A stretch of DNA of 64,000 bases from Viscum album (lineage: Eukaryota; Streptophyta; Magnoliopsida; Santalales; Viscaceae): positions 600,246,818-600,310,817 of the forward strand of contig OY728158.1 in NCBI GenBank assembly GCA_963277665.1, written 5' to 3'. Within the stretch, counting starts at the first letter, position 1, and each line of letters opens with the position of its first letter. Positions 44,701 through 58,177 of this stretch are shown here, in pieces. Position numbers and translations under genes: made by a program. The notes under the pieces were generated by a model. The model made no database searches. It was not told where the DNA came from and was given only the letters and a program-made list of their open reading frames with translations.

Positions 44701-44949
44701 GAAAAGACCATTAATAGTAATCCAAAATCCGTAAGAACTTGGAATTCAACTCATGTAAGTGTTGTCTTGGAGCAAAAAATAGTGCCCATATCACTTTATA
44801 AAAAGTATTATCTCTAATAAATCATATTAAAAATTTAAAGACAAAGAAAACAATTCTCGGTAACCTCTTTATATCATGTCTAACTTGAATCACTCTGTAG
44901 TAACCAAAAAGGGTATATATATGAAATCATGCATGCCATTTCATTTGAA
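41751..44949 (-). other. Region between X1 and X2, probable decayed internal sequence
   Basis: About 3.2 kb, strikingly A/C-rich on the plus strand (G/T-rich on the minus strand), as expected for minus-strand coding DNA after heavy C-to-T decay. No gag or pol motif can be read with confidence. CACTACA occurs at 41,885 and 42,633 but without a matching partner end. Confidence 0.35.
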
Positions 44950-47900
44950 AATGGCTGGAATCTAGTACAAAATATATAATAATGACATAAGAATACTACA
45001 CGCCTTGATCAAAAAAACAAAAAATATAGAATAAGAAATATAATTATCATACATTCAATTAGATTGGAACAACATACATCACCAAAAAACACCAAAAAAT
45101 ATACAAACCCTAGATACATCAATATGAAAATTTCACGTGAAATACAAAAATAAAAAAATTATCAAGACCCACCATGGTAAAATCATATTCATAATGATAC
45201 AATATTATAAGAAATAATGAAAACATGTAAATGATATAAAACTAATCCTGAGTCATTGTCCCGTCTCTTCTCCCAAACCCAACTCATCAACCCCGGTCAA
45301 CTATCACGAATAGGTCCCTTTCCCTTATCCTTACCAAAAACCATGAAATATTTTTGGGAACCCATATTGACCTTTGTTGGATTTCAGTGAAATTCTATAG
45401 GCCACCACCAATAATGTCCCTAAATATATCCAATCTAATAAAGTTGCATGATAATGTACCATGATGAATAATAAAAATATAAAATTAAAAAATCACCATC
45501 AAACCTTCAGTACTATGGTGGCAACTAGGTTTGACCATATCTACTTCATATATTTCCAGGTATCTATGAACAAGATACATAAACACTAGGGGTAATGGTT
45601 CACCTACATGTAACCACCTCATCCACATCATTAGCTAGTGTGGAATGACATCTCTCCCTATAAAAATCTTAGCATCATCATCCAATGGTGAATAATACCC
45701 CTCATTAGAACTATCTCATCCTTATCTCTCATGGGAGAATGAAACCCACTACCAAAATAATATTATCATCATCACCATGGGGGGAATGAATCCCCTCCAA
45801 AAACTATCTCATTATCAACAACCATGGGGGAATGATTCCCCCTCCTGTAAACCATCACATAATCTACATTGAAGGGTTGAATAACATTAAACCTTAGAAC
45901 CATATCATTATAGTTAATTATTTAGGAATTAAACACCCACAAAATTCATATATTATTAAACATACAAATCATACATATTTCAAAGAGTAAAATTTTAGTT
46001 TTCTATTCATAAGGGTCACTCAAACATCTAAGGTCTCTACCCATACCACCTAGAGATACCTCTATACTAGAAAATGTTTATCACATGGTTTTATACCAAG
46101 GATCATACTAAGGAATTTATAATCATCTTACAAGATCAATACCCCACTTAAGGAAACCCTCAAAATTTCCTCCAAAATTTCCCATTTCCTTAGTTCATGA
46201 AAAGCCTCACTTTGAATCAACTATTTTAGGATTTATGTTTAATAGCTAACCACTCACTACCTAAATCAAGATATTTACACTTGAAATGGAAATTCAATCC
46301 ATTAATTAATGTTTTAGAGAAAACATACATTAGTCCAGAAAAACCACACATCATACATACACATGAAATAATATCATAACCAGGGATAAAATGGGGACCC
46401 CCAACTTCTATCAGAGTTATTCTATTTTACACAAGATTTACCACCACTTCTTAGGCTCATCTAAGAATGACCAACTGTCTCCCATAAACTCATATTCCAA
46501 ATCCATCAATAATCATGATAAATAATTATAAAACCCTATCATTTAATTTAAATCATCAACCAAAAAACAATCCCATTATATAAACATATTTCATAATAAA
46601 GGAATCACTTACCAAGTTATATTCTATGACCATATCCTTAAGAAAATAGTGGGCACAACCCCTGATATTCGTCCAAACCATTAGAAAAAAAATCCCCAAT
46701 TTTTCATAATAACCCATCCATAAATTTTACCCAAATAATAGAAATCCACAAAAAATAAAAATAATCAAATACCTCAATAAAATAATAGGATACCTAGAGA
46801 GTTTATCCAACAGATCCCCTTTAGGAATTATGGAAAAAAACAAATGTTTTGAAATATTACACCATGATTTAGTGGAATATTCACCCAAAACCCAATTATA
46901 AACAATAAATAATGAACTGGGAAATGAGGGTGAAACCATACCTCGGTGATGAAGAGACCCTACTTCAATTTACATAGATCAAGGAGGAAGAAAGAAGGAA
47001 TATGAAGAGAATAGGGTTTGGATATCACCATACTTGGATGTCTAAAAAGAAGGAAATCCTATAAGGGTTCTTAATTTCAAAATCCTGATATACTATTTTC
47101 ATAGTTATGTTCTTTGGGAATGTTTAAAAATTTATTTAACCAACTACCCATACTCAAAACCTTTAGTAACTCATATACATCACTTTAACCATATGGAAAA
47201 CTATAGAGATAATAGTACCCACATATATCACCCAAGACAACCCTTAAATATCATAGAGCTTCACATACTTCAATAAAATTTCCAAACAATAGTAATGCTT
47301 ATGTATAGGGTAACCCTTACATGTCACCCTAAAAACCCACATATCCTCAATATTTACTGAATTCAAAACCCTTACATATTATAGAGTCCTATAGTAACCC
47401 TTAAATATTACCTTTACTATAAGAAACCCTTATACACTATAACCTTTATATATTATAGGGCGTACATAGCACAATATCATTCTCCAACCCACACATCATC
47501 CAGATAAACCCTGATATATTTGTGGTACATACCTTTATGCATTATCATGGATTCTAACACTTTAAAAAAATTCCACATAATTGGGTAACCCTTAGGTATA
47601 TAGGGTCAGCCTTATTCATAGAGTGGTCTTCCAACACTTATCCATTTTTGTATCTCTTATACATCATAAACATTACACATAGAACCCTTACACACAAACT
47701 TTACTGTAGATCAAAACATCCATATATAGGGGCCTCCTACATAAATTGTTTTCTAAATGAGCAACTAACCCTTACATCAAAATATCAAAGTACCCTTATG
47801 TATGAGGGAATTTTCAAATTTCTTTCCATAACCTCTAACTTATAAAAATATACATAGTTCATTAAAAGGCTTCCCAATTCACCTATAATTGATCTCATTA

Positions 47901-48250
47901 ATTATAATTAACTTAAAAATAACTCAAATAACATTTATTATTTATCATTTTTTCTCACAACTCTATAAAAATTCCTAAGGAATTTGGAACTGAAATATTA
48001 ATCATAACATAGACAATGTTTATTGATGAATTTTTCACCATTATACATAATGATTCACTGAAATTCCCTTTAATTCATGAATCCTTTATTACCTAATTAA
48101 TAGCAAGGAAAGACTGACCTAAATCTAACACTCACTCAAAAACCCAAAACACCACACATACCACTAATCACATCTAAAAACACCTTACATAGGAATTCAA
48201 ACTCACCATGTCCTGATCTGAAACTCGATTATAAAAACATCCCCTACTCA
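44950..48250 (-). repeat. X2: right copy of the old long repeat (probable LTR)
   Basis: Counterpart of X1. Matching blocks are CACCACCAATAATGTCC (45,402), the GGGGGGAATGAATCCCC array (45,780), TATTCATAAGGGTCACTCA (46,009), AATAGAAATCCACA (46,736), CCATACCTCGGTGATGAAGA (46,932), GGAAATCCTATAAGGGTT (47,050) and ATGTATAGGGTAACCCTTA (47,301). Similarity fades near 48,250, just before the transposase-like remnant. Confidence 0.5.
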
Positions 48251-48849
48251 AAATATGGAAATTCAAATTTATTTTTATTTTTACTAACCTATTTGAAATG
48301 AGCTATTATAATGCATGTTTTTATTAATTATGTACAAAGGATTATATTATTATCTTAGTATAATTTAATATATATGGAATAGAAAAAAATTATTATTTCA
48401 AGGTATGTGGGTTATTAAGGAAAAGGAATTTAAGATGACATGTTATTAATTAGTTTTTGTATATTATATATTTATTGAGTATGGAATGTTAGTAATTAGG
48501 GTATAATAGTGCAATCGAGTTAGGTTTAGAAATTTTCATATTCTTATTCTCATTCAATTCTTGTATTTTAGTAGGATTTAGAATTATTTTAGTTTAAATG
48601 TGTATATCACTTCTAAATATATATTTATTTCATGTTTTATTAGTTATATAATATTTCATTATAAATTTGTAAATATAATTTAATGTGATTGACTAAATTA
48701 TGTGTCTTCATATGATTATCCTAATTTAAAAAAATCAATTGTATTTATTTTTTAAATAAAATGTATTTTATTTTTATATATAGAAATATAATTATATTTT
48801 AAATTTTAAATTGTAGAAGATAAAGTATATATGGAATTTTCTTTTTATA

Positions 48850-50023
48850 GGTATTCCATGCCATAATTGGTGTAGTGACATTAACCACTACATGTCAAAC
48901 GGTTCTCATTCTCCCACTAGGACACAAGGTATAGTTCATCGCATACCTTGCACATTTTTGTATACCGAGTACTCTTATAAAAATATAATTTCCACAAGTA
49001 TTCCTTCTATTGATGATTTAGAGGAATCAAAGTCATCGGTATTTAATTCAATGTGACAATATCACTTTCTTAAATATTGACACTATTGTTAATTTTATAT
49101 TTTAAATAGATAAAACTTATAATATAAGGGTGAAAAACATAAAGATTAAATATGTTTTTAATTTTACTAACATAATGTTATTTATCCCTTTTGATGAATA
49201 TAGAATTATCATAGAGGATATAATAGTAAATTTGGGGCAATTCCTAGGGTATTCATCATTTGAAGAGACATATCCCCATATTAATTATGATAATTAGAGG
49301 AAAGTTCCATTATCCAAAAAAAATGCATTGTTTGATTCTAAAATTAAGGTATTATCATTACTATATATTCATATTTGTTTTAATTAAACATTATTAATGT
49401 GTTAATAATTGTATGCATTTTTTAGTTATTCCTTTATAGACGATTTCCCTTTTTGAGATTCCTAATATTATTTCACATTCCTAGACCATAAAAAATTTAG
49501 GTGAAAAAAGAAAATATTTCAAGTGGTGATTATGGAATGAACCCAATGATATATCACTATCATTATCATAGATGTATGATAAGGTCCACAAAGGTGTACC
49601 TAGGGACCAATGGAAAACATTTTTTGACTATCATCATGTAGAATATCATACAGTATTTTATTAAATGTTAGTATATCAAAAACATATTTTTAGTAACATT
49701 TCATGTTTTATTGATATTTTAATTATTTATCTAATTTGTATGAGAAATTATATCAATTGAGAGAGAAAATTGATTCCCCACACAGCTATCTCAATGAGTT
49801 TCCAAAGGAAATGACATGAAAATGTGTCATTTAATTTATTATAATAGATATTTATTACTCATTGAGAAATTTATTTTTTAAAAATATTAGTTATTTTATA
49901 TTTTCAAATAACTGAAAAAGGTAGGTAATTCTACTAGAAGGATAGAATTTTGGTATAATGTTCATAGAAAAATATGTAAATTATGTCAAAAAAACCCAAA
50001 AAAACAAACGGATAAACGATTTT
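48850..50023 (+). pseudogene. Decayed plant transposase resembling Transposase_24 (CACTA/En-Spm-associated), with introns
   Basis: Separate open stretches in the same direction. (1) 48,850-49,056: 68 codons after an acceptor-like TTTTATAG, containing PTRTQGIVHRIP and ending DDLEESK. (2) 49,184-49,348: EYRIIIEDIIVNLGQFLG, YDN-stop-RKVPLSKK and FDSKIK, then donor AAG/GTATT; the stop at 49,295 is TAG where the family has the conserved Trp. (3) About 49,490-49,663: EKRKYFKW, then GVPRDQWKTFFDY (from 49,593). (4) 49,924-50,023: STRRIEFWYNVHRK. Order and spacing match the C-terminal domain found in many plant transposon proteins (roughly FLG, YxxWRKVP, P..QW..., TR.E.F...H). The assignment is from memory of the family, not from a search. 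Several stops make it non-functional. Confidence 0.5.
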
Positions 50024-53000
50024 AATTATTTTTTTGTGTTAATAAATTAATTTATAATGTGATTTTATTCAATTTTATACATAAACACAGTGAAGAATGC
50101 GATTCCAACCTTGCCTAGCTAGTTTTTTTATCCTAAAATGATGCAATAGATGGAGTTATTTTAAAAATAGTATTTTGGTTTTGTTAGTGAGAGTGCATTG
50201 GATATTGTGTTTCAAAAGATGACAGGATTTATTTCTGATGAAATATAAATACTCATAGAGGGTACAAGATAAATAAAATTCATTTACATTATCATATAAA
50301 ATATAAGTTATAAGATAAGTTACTAAGGAAGATTAAGACAACATTTAAGTTTTATGTATTCCTTATTTTATAGATATCATTAATTTTAGACTAAAGTTAG
50401 TAACTAATGAATGTATCAGGGATAATAGGTTTGGGAGGAGTCTTGGATTTTTTATTTAGTCTGATATTTTATTCTTTAATATATTTACCTATTTTAAGGT
50501 TGTTATGAAAGACTCAGTGATACTACATTCACATCACATAATTGTAAATCTACCTTTTTCATAAAATCAACTATACCTTCGTAGAAAATAAATGATAGTC
50601 CAACTATATCACTCACTTTAAACACATTCCATACCACATTCCACCCCCCCCCCAAACTACCCACAACTATATAACATCCTCCCATTAGTTTTCACCACTG
50701 TTGGATTACCACATCAATCCCTCAACTCCAACCACAAAATCTGACCATGGATACCACATAATCACTAAAACAAAAAAATACTAGTACAAACCATATTAGA
50801 TTCACATATAAGATAATCACTCACATTTTTTAAGAATTCCACATTATGACTTAAAAATATATCTCTTAAGTAGGTTTATTCCAATTCTAGATTTCAATAA
50901 TTCAATAAATTTCCTTATTTAAAATATTATCCTTTTTTGAATGTCTATTCCATCATAAAATCACAGTTAAAGCATAATATAAACCACAAAAAAATATTTT
51001 ATGAAACAATGATAATGAGACATAAATCAAAAAATCCATCATGATTTATCTACACAGTTGTGAAATACCCCTTCGTATTTTTTTCTATGATTCATTATAT
51101 TTAGTAGTTTAATACTTACCATACCCATATAACAATAAAAATTATGTTAAAATCATATTATAAGTAAAATTAAATAGTTTTCTTGAATCCTGTGTGTAAA
51201 ATGAGGGTTTACCAACAATAGTGTTCCAATAAGGTATAAATTAGTTGATTAGAATTAAGTGAATCAAAAAGGAAATCTCACCAACCTAGAACACGTTTTT
51301 CCCTTAAAAGATCATAACCCAAGTCCATAAAAAAGCAACAACAAATCATTACCACATTCTACCACTAAATGAATATGAAATAAGAAAAAATAATGAAATC
51401 ATAGAAACTCATAGCCAATCGCAACTATTCCATCTGTAAGGGAAAATAAACAAAAAAATAATTGATCACATTTAGGTATCTATGGACTCACAAATGTTAA
51501 TATATTTTTCATGGAAGTTAATAGAAATAGAATAATTTTTATGGGATTTTGAACTTATAATAATACAAAATATTAATTCATCTTGGTGTGATTGATGATA
51601 GTCATGCAATGAGGAGGATATCTTAATAGAACCACTATGAATTATGTAATGATTCCTATTATTTACATAAATTACCAATGAAAATAATTTCTTTAAATTG
51701 ATGTAAAAAAGGGACACACGGTGCAATGACTATCAATTTTCTATAAAATATAATCTCTTGAAATTATCAATGTACATCGAATGCACAAATCTAAAAAAAT
51801 CTATAATATCATGTTAATATCCACCAATCATTTCAATACATAAAAAGTTGTCAAATTTTTTATTCTGATTGAAATATAAAATGAATTTATTGTATTTATT
51901 CAATAAAAGATTCATTGTGATAAGGAAAGGTGAAAGGGTTTAAATTCAAATCTTACTCTATTATGATACGTGATGTTGAAATCTCATTGGATTTTATAAT
52001 CCTTGGGATCAAATAACGTGACCTTATCATCATAATGGATCATTTTTTGAGACACAAAGATCATATGAACTATTATAGTTAATGGATTATTGTTATCTCT
52101 CTATACATATTTATCTACACATTCAATGATGAGTGAAATTCTAGTTTATGTAGGAATGGAACAATTATTTATGATATTGGTTCGAAATCTAGTAAGTTAG
52201 TTAGACTAGTTTAGTAATCTTTAGATTAAATCAATATATATTTTAAATTGACCATTTTCATTGAATTAAGACCATTCAATTTACCATTTACATTGAAATA
52301 TCAAAATTTTATTACCCTCTTATAGAATGAAATTGATGTAGTTATGATAATTAATGTAAAATTGGATGATCTTGTGAGAAATGGACTTATATAAACGTGT
52401 ATTTGTTAATGAAAATTTACACTATTTTTTCCATGATTTCTAAAGAACTTATGGAACTTTTAAATTTGAAAAAATAATTTATGTCGATCCAAACAATAAT
52501 ATTGATTATTATACCACTACTTAAACTAATGTTAGAGAAAATCATATATCGTTTAAATTTTAATTTAATTATTGTCCATTGAATATGTTCCTTAATGATG
52601 TGTGGTTAAAAAATCTAAATAAAGGTACCAGAGATGGGAAGTTGTTAATCAAGTAATGGGAGATAGTATGATTGACCAATGTAAGTCAAAAAACATACAT
52701 CTCTATAGATGAACTTTAAACAAACCACTGTTTTTGGTCTATTACTATATCTTGTTTCCATTAACTTCATTTCTATAAATTTCATACATAAGAAAACCAC
52801 CACTAAATGTTTACTAACACAAAAAGGAACCACTATTTAGTAAAACCTCCATGAAATTTTGAAATGTAAGAAACTATCACTAATTATGCTAAAAACTGCT
52901 AAATATATATTTAAAAAATGGGAAAAGGATTTCATGGGAAAATCTACCATAAATTTTTTCATGATATACTATTTTGTGATGGTTACAAAAAACCACAATA

Positions 53001-53900
53001 AAAAAATTTGAAGTAGTTAAGACTTCCTCTAAACTGAAAAATAATTGTTAAAATTTACTATTTATCACGTAGTAAGTAATAAAATATTTTTAATTTTTTT
53101 TTTACTTTGGAACATAAGGGTTTTAAGATATATTATCATGTTTTACTTTGATATGAATAGTGTTTCTTGATAATTTGTTCATGACTTCTTTAAAAAATAT
53201 AATGTTTTTATAGTAATGTGTGTCCTAAAATAAAGAACCACGTTGATGTTTTCTCTTTCAATAATTTTTTATAGATTTTAAAAACTCGTATTATGAATTT
53301 TTTGTGGATTTTAAATAATTATATTATATATTCCTTTTTATAATTATATATTTAATAACTTACATTTAAATGGATTTTAAGAAAATAAATTTTTAAGTAA
53401 AACCTTGTGGTTTTTTTGATATCTAATGATTTGGGGGTGTTTTTTAGATAAATATTTTTATTTTGAATTATTTTTCTGATTTATGATTTATTTAAAAATC
53501 CTAATTCAATGAGATAAAATTATTATGAAGTGAGTTATTATTTATTTTGATGGTATTTTTGAGGATATTTCCTAATTTAAATTTTAATGTTTGTCATATG
53601 TTAGACAAGAGTGGTGGTAAAAATAATAGGGTTGTTTTATCCATTTTTTGGATAATTAGTATTAGAGTAACGAGTCTGTTGTGTTGTTAGAGGAACATAT
53701 GAAATTGATATGAAATGGTAATGAGGTTTTTTTATGAAAGAAGCATTGGTTTTAAAATTCAATGACATAATATTGAATGTGATTCTCACTATGTGTTGTG
53801 TTTTATTTACTATTAATTTTTTATTTAATTATTTGAATTAACATTGTTTATTTTGATGTTTGGTTGAAGATATGTTATTTGAGAATAAATAAGGTGTCTT
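50024..53900. other. AT-rich sequence without recognisable genes
   Basis: About 3.9 kb. Open frames are short and not supported by motifs. A run of 10 C lies at 50,644-50,653. Around 52,700-53,000 there are several AACCAC / GTGGTT phrases in both orientations, which could be sub-terminal repeats of a DNA transposon, but no ends or duplication were found. Confidence 0.45.
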
Positions 53901-56900
53901 GATCAATATATAGAAATAAGTTCCATGGGATATATTGTTATGTTGTTTTTTGTGGAAAAGAGTACAAATGTTCTTCAGTGGATTGTTTGGTCTTGATGTT
54001 GATGAATAGTTAGAAGAGGTATAAAATTCATTTTAGTAGGTGAGGATGATTGATTAATTACTTTGTAGTGGTCTTGTTTCAAGTAGTAGTTTGAATATTG
54101 TGGAAGATGAATCTTTTTCACCTAGAAGAGGTTTATTAGAAATAGTTTTTTTAGAGTTAAAAAAGCAGTTTATTTTCCACCTGTGTAAGGATAAATATTT
54201 GAAGTTTCTCATCAAGGTTCAGTAAATCAAATTCAATGTGTATAATAACAAAACTGACTTTTGGAAATGGATTAACTAATTTTTAAACCCCTTAATTCAT
54301 CAATACACATAAGAAAAATGTTTTGAGATTGATTTGAGGATATAAATATGACAATGAGTGGAAATTTTGTGAATGTTGTATTGTTTAGAGGTGAGGGATA
54401 ATAATTAGATTATATAGGGATGTTTTTTGAGATTATAATTTTTTCTAGTATGGTGCCTTGAGTTTTGGGTCTTGAGGTAAGTGAAAATGGAGATCAAGTA
54501 AGCCTTCTAGATTTTTTGAATGACATTAATATTTGGGTCTAATTATATATAGGGCTCTTATGTTGGGTAAACAAATCTTTTTTCATTATGATGCATTGGG
54601 ACATCAATGGTATAAGTACCTAATTATGTAATATGTTATTTGGTTTTGGTTAGTGTTTGTTTTTATGGTAGTTTGGTAATATTAAAAAGGGTAATTAATT
54701 ATAAATTAGTGGGTTTAGTTTATAAAATTTATTAGTGAGTATGATATGAACCAATGAACATATTCCATTCATAAGAAACTCATTTCAAAATACATGTAAA
54801 TTTTAGTTTAATGTTTTTTTGGTATGTTTTACATTCTCTCTTAATGATGTTATGAATTTCAATATTATTTTTTGGGAGTATTTATTTAATCTTATTTGAT
54901 TTTGTAAGTAAAAATTGAATAAAATTTTATATATTTTCTTAAATCTAAAATATTTTTAAAAATTAAATAATGTATTGAGATGTTAATATCCATGAGTTTT
55001 ATGATGAAATATTTTTGAACATAGGTTTATTAATTTAGACTTTTATTTTTATTATGAAGGGAGTAATGGTTGGTAGATGGTTTGAGTCAAATGTTGAAGT
55101 AATTTAAGGTATTATTTCTCATCTTGTTAATGTATGATTTTTTTGATAAAAATATTTTAATTTGAAAGGTATATAATATTGTTGTTAGATTTGTGACATA
55201 TTTTATTATGTAAGGGCTTGTGTTGTCGTTTATTTTATGCATAAAGGGTTTTTTATGTGTATTTATTGAATTATTCATTTTGGACATATTTTTTACTTAA
55301 TGTTTTGGGTTTATATATAGAATGTGGTGGTTTTTATTTGAAGGGTTTTAGATATGAGGAATCTGATTTTTATTTTATTGGTCTTTCCATTGTGGTAGAT
55401 TTTTGGATTTATCAATGGTTCCATCTTTGTTTTATAAGAATCCATCTTAGAGGATATGATTTTTTAGTTTCCTTAATCTTGTTTTTTTATTATAGTGGAT
55501 GAAAATCATTTGATATGTATCTACTATAGAGGGATGAATTTATCTTGGACCATTAATTTATTATTTTCATTTTTTGGAGTTATCAAGAGAGAGTTTGTAG
55601 GGAGTTTGAAGGAAAAATGATGAGTGTTGGATTCTTATATACTATAATTGACATGGGTCTTTAAATTACAACTTAAAGAAGTCTATTGTATTATTTAATA
55701 ATTTTATATTGTTAATTTTTCAAGTAATGGAGATTTTGGGGGTTTCTATATTTTTTGGAAAGTATTATGCTCAGATGGTTGTTTGTGGTGTAGAGGTAGT
55801 GAGTTTGGTGGGTGAGTCCAGTTAGAGAAGCCATGTAGGCCATAAGAAATACCAAAATTCATGTTTTTAAGTTTGTGGTGATTTGGGAAAATTCATGATA
55901 TTTTTTTATCATGGTGTTTCCTTGGAGGATGGGTGAAACGGATATGTGGGATATAATATATTGTGGTGGTTTGAAGGTTTCAGTTGTGGTAGGAGGAAAA
56001 ATGGTCATGGAAGAAGGTATTATTCCATGGTTGTGGTCTAATACATATCCTATATTGAAATGAATGGTTATATTTAAGGGGATTTGTATCCATTTTAATG
56101 TCTATAAATCTTTTATATTCTTTGGCTGACCAACATTATATCATGGTGAAGTCCTCACCATGAAGTGGTGGCACCGCCTGAATTTTTAATATAAATTCAT
56201 CAATCCATTTAATTTGGTTTTATATTTTTGGTATTACAAGATACCTAGAGATGATTAGGTATTTTATTGTATTCTTTGGTGATAATGGTGGATCTTAAAC
56301 CTTCTACATCACATGAAAAATAACTTCTTGAACTGAAGTGATCTTTTCATCTTTCATTTATATGCTCTACCCCATGTCATTATGCCTCTTCTTTCCCCAA
56401 ATTTTGGAATGGAAATGGTGGGGTATGAGGATTTATTTTTTTAGTTTTTTAAATTTTATTAATGAGGATGATATGATATGGTTTGTTAAATGTTTTAATG
56501 GGATCCTTGGCTAAGTGATCTACTTATTCCCCTCATACTTGTGTGGTGATTGTTAAAACCTAGGTTGAGGTAGGGGATTTTAAATCTATCATATCGATAT
56601 TTTTAGTTGAATATTGAATTATCATGCTCTTATTTAGAATTAATAAATAGATGAAATTTACTCAATGAATACAATAAAATGTAACAAATCATTGGAAAAA
56701 GGTAAAGTGAATTGTATATGTTTTACACATTTTTTTAATATTGAAATTTATTATGTGTTTCTCATGTTACTATGTTGATTATGTTACTATGAATTTAATA
56801 ATTATATTGATAAGTCTGTGTAAGTTTTAAATTTTTATGTAAATAAGGGATTATAATGAACTATGGAATATATAAATTTTGTAGTTTTAGTAGAACATGA

Positions 56901-58177
56901 TCTAGTAATTAGTAGATGAATCATTTTTTGATGAATTTTGATTGATGTTATGTCTATCTTAATGTATTCTATAGAAATTATGTAGTTGTAATATTGTAAT
57001 AGTTTTTTTTTGTTATTATGATACATACTAATGAAATTTAATAAACAACTTAATGTCTATAATTAAGAGAGGAATTGTGTAAACTCAAATTAATGAATTG
57101 TTAATTATATATTGAAGTGTGAGGATAAAAGAGATCTTGTTAGAAATTTTTTATGTGATTATATTTCAAAATTAGTTTGAATATTTTTTAGATGAATTTC
57201 TTATAAAAATAGGTGATGGTATGCCTTATTGTGATATTATATTTATTTGGTGGATGTAGAATAGAGTGAATGATGTTGTGAAAGTAGTGAAATTGATATT
57301 ATGGATATTCACATGGGACAATGTGGTTGTTGAGGTAGTGATGTGGAAAGGTTGATATGTGGTTATGTCATTGTTGCATGGGAGTGTGGATTAGTGTTGA
57401 AACTAATGAAATGATTAATGGGTAAGGGTTTTGATAAAATTTTTGGGGATAAAATAAATGGACAAGTGATGAATAAAGGATTTATTGATAGTGGAAATGG
57501 TTTGGAATGGTCAATGTTGTATTGGAAATAATAAATGAAGTAATGTGTAATTACATTTTTTAATATGAAAATATATATGACATGAAGTGGTGATTTTGTG
57601 TAATGTTTTAGTGGATATATGTTATTTTGGAAATTAAATATAAATTTGGTTAATGTATGAAGTATAATAGTTAATTAAATATCCATTAAATATGTTAGAT
57701 ATTTATTAATGTGAGTTTGATTATAATATGATGAAAGCAAAGTCATATATATGTTTTGTGGTTTTTGTTGTTGTGATTATTGAGTTACTTAATAGTTTAT
57801 CTAGTAGTGTCATTGAGGTTAATGTGAGGTGGTGAGAGTTGTGGCTATAGTTCTATCATGGTTTGTAGTAGACCCATTTGGTTGGGCCTATGTGGTATTA
57901 TAAATCCAATATTCTTATATTATTTTTTATGCACTACCACTGATGTTGGGTGATGAAACTAACTTACATTATTTGTTTCGGGTTCTATGTGTTTTCCCCA
58001 CTATCTAGGACACATGTCATATGGATGAACAAATACTTACTCTTGCTTTTTATCTATTCTATACATAGAATAGGCTATAATTTATTATGTTTATAGTGTG
58101 AGGTTATGTGGTTATGATGTGGTTTCATGGTAGAGAGATGAATTATATTGGTAGGGGATGAGGTTGATGTCATTCAT
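53901..58177 (+). other. G/T-rich decayed region before candidate LTR Y
   Basis: About 4.3 kb that is G/T-rich on the plus strand, the mirror image of 41.75-44.95 kb, suggesting old plus-strand coding DNA after C-to-T decay. No gag or pol motif is readable. Confidence 0.25.

Noticed and set aside
42633..54069. A CACTA DNA transposon with ends CACTACAAAACC and TTTGTAGTG enclosing the transposase remnant
   Set aside because: Only nine terminal bases agree, the 3-bp flanks (ATT and GTC) do not match, and the interval would contain X2 and other unrelated sequence.
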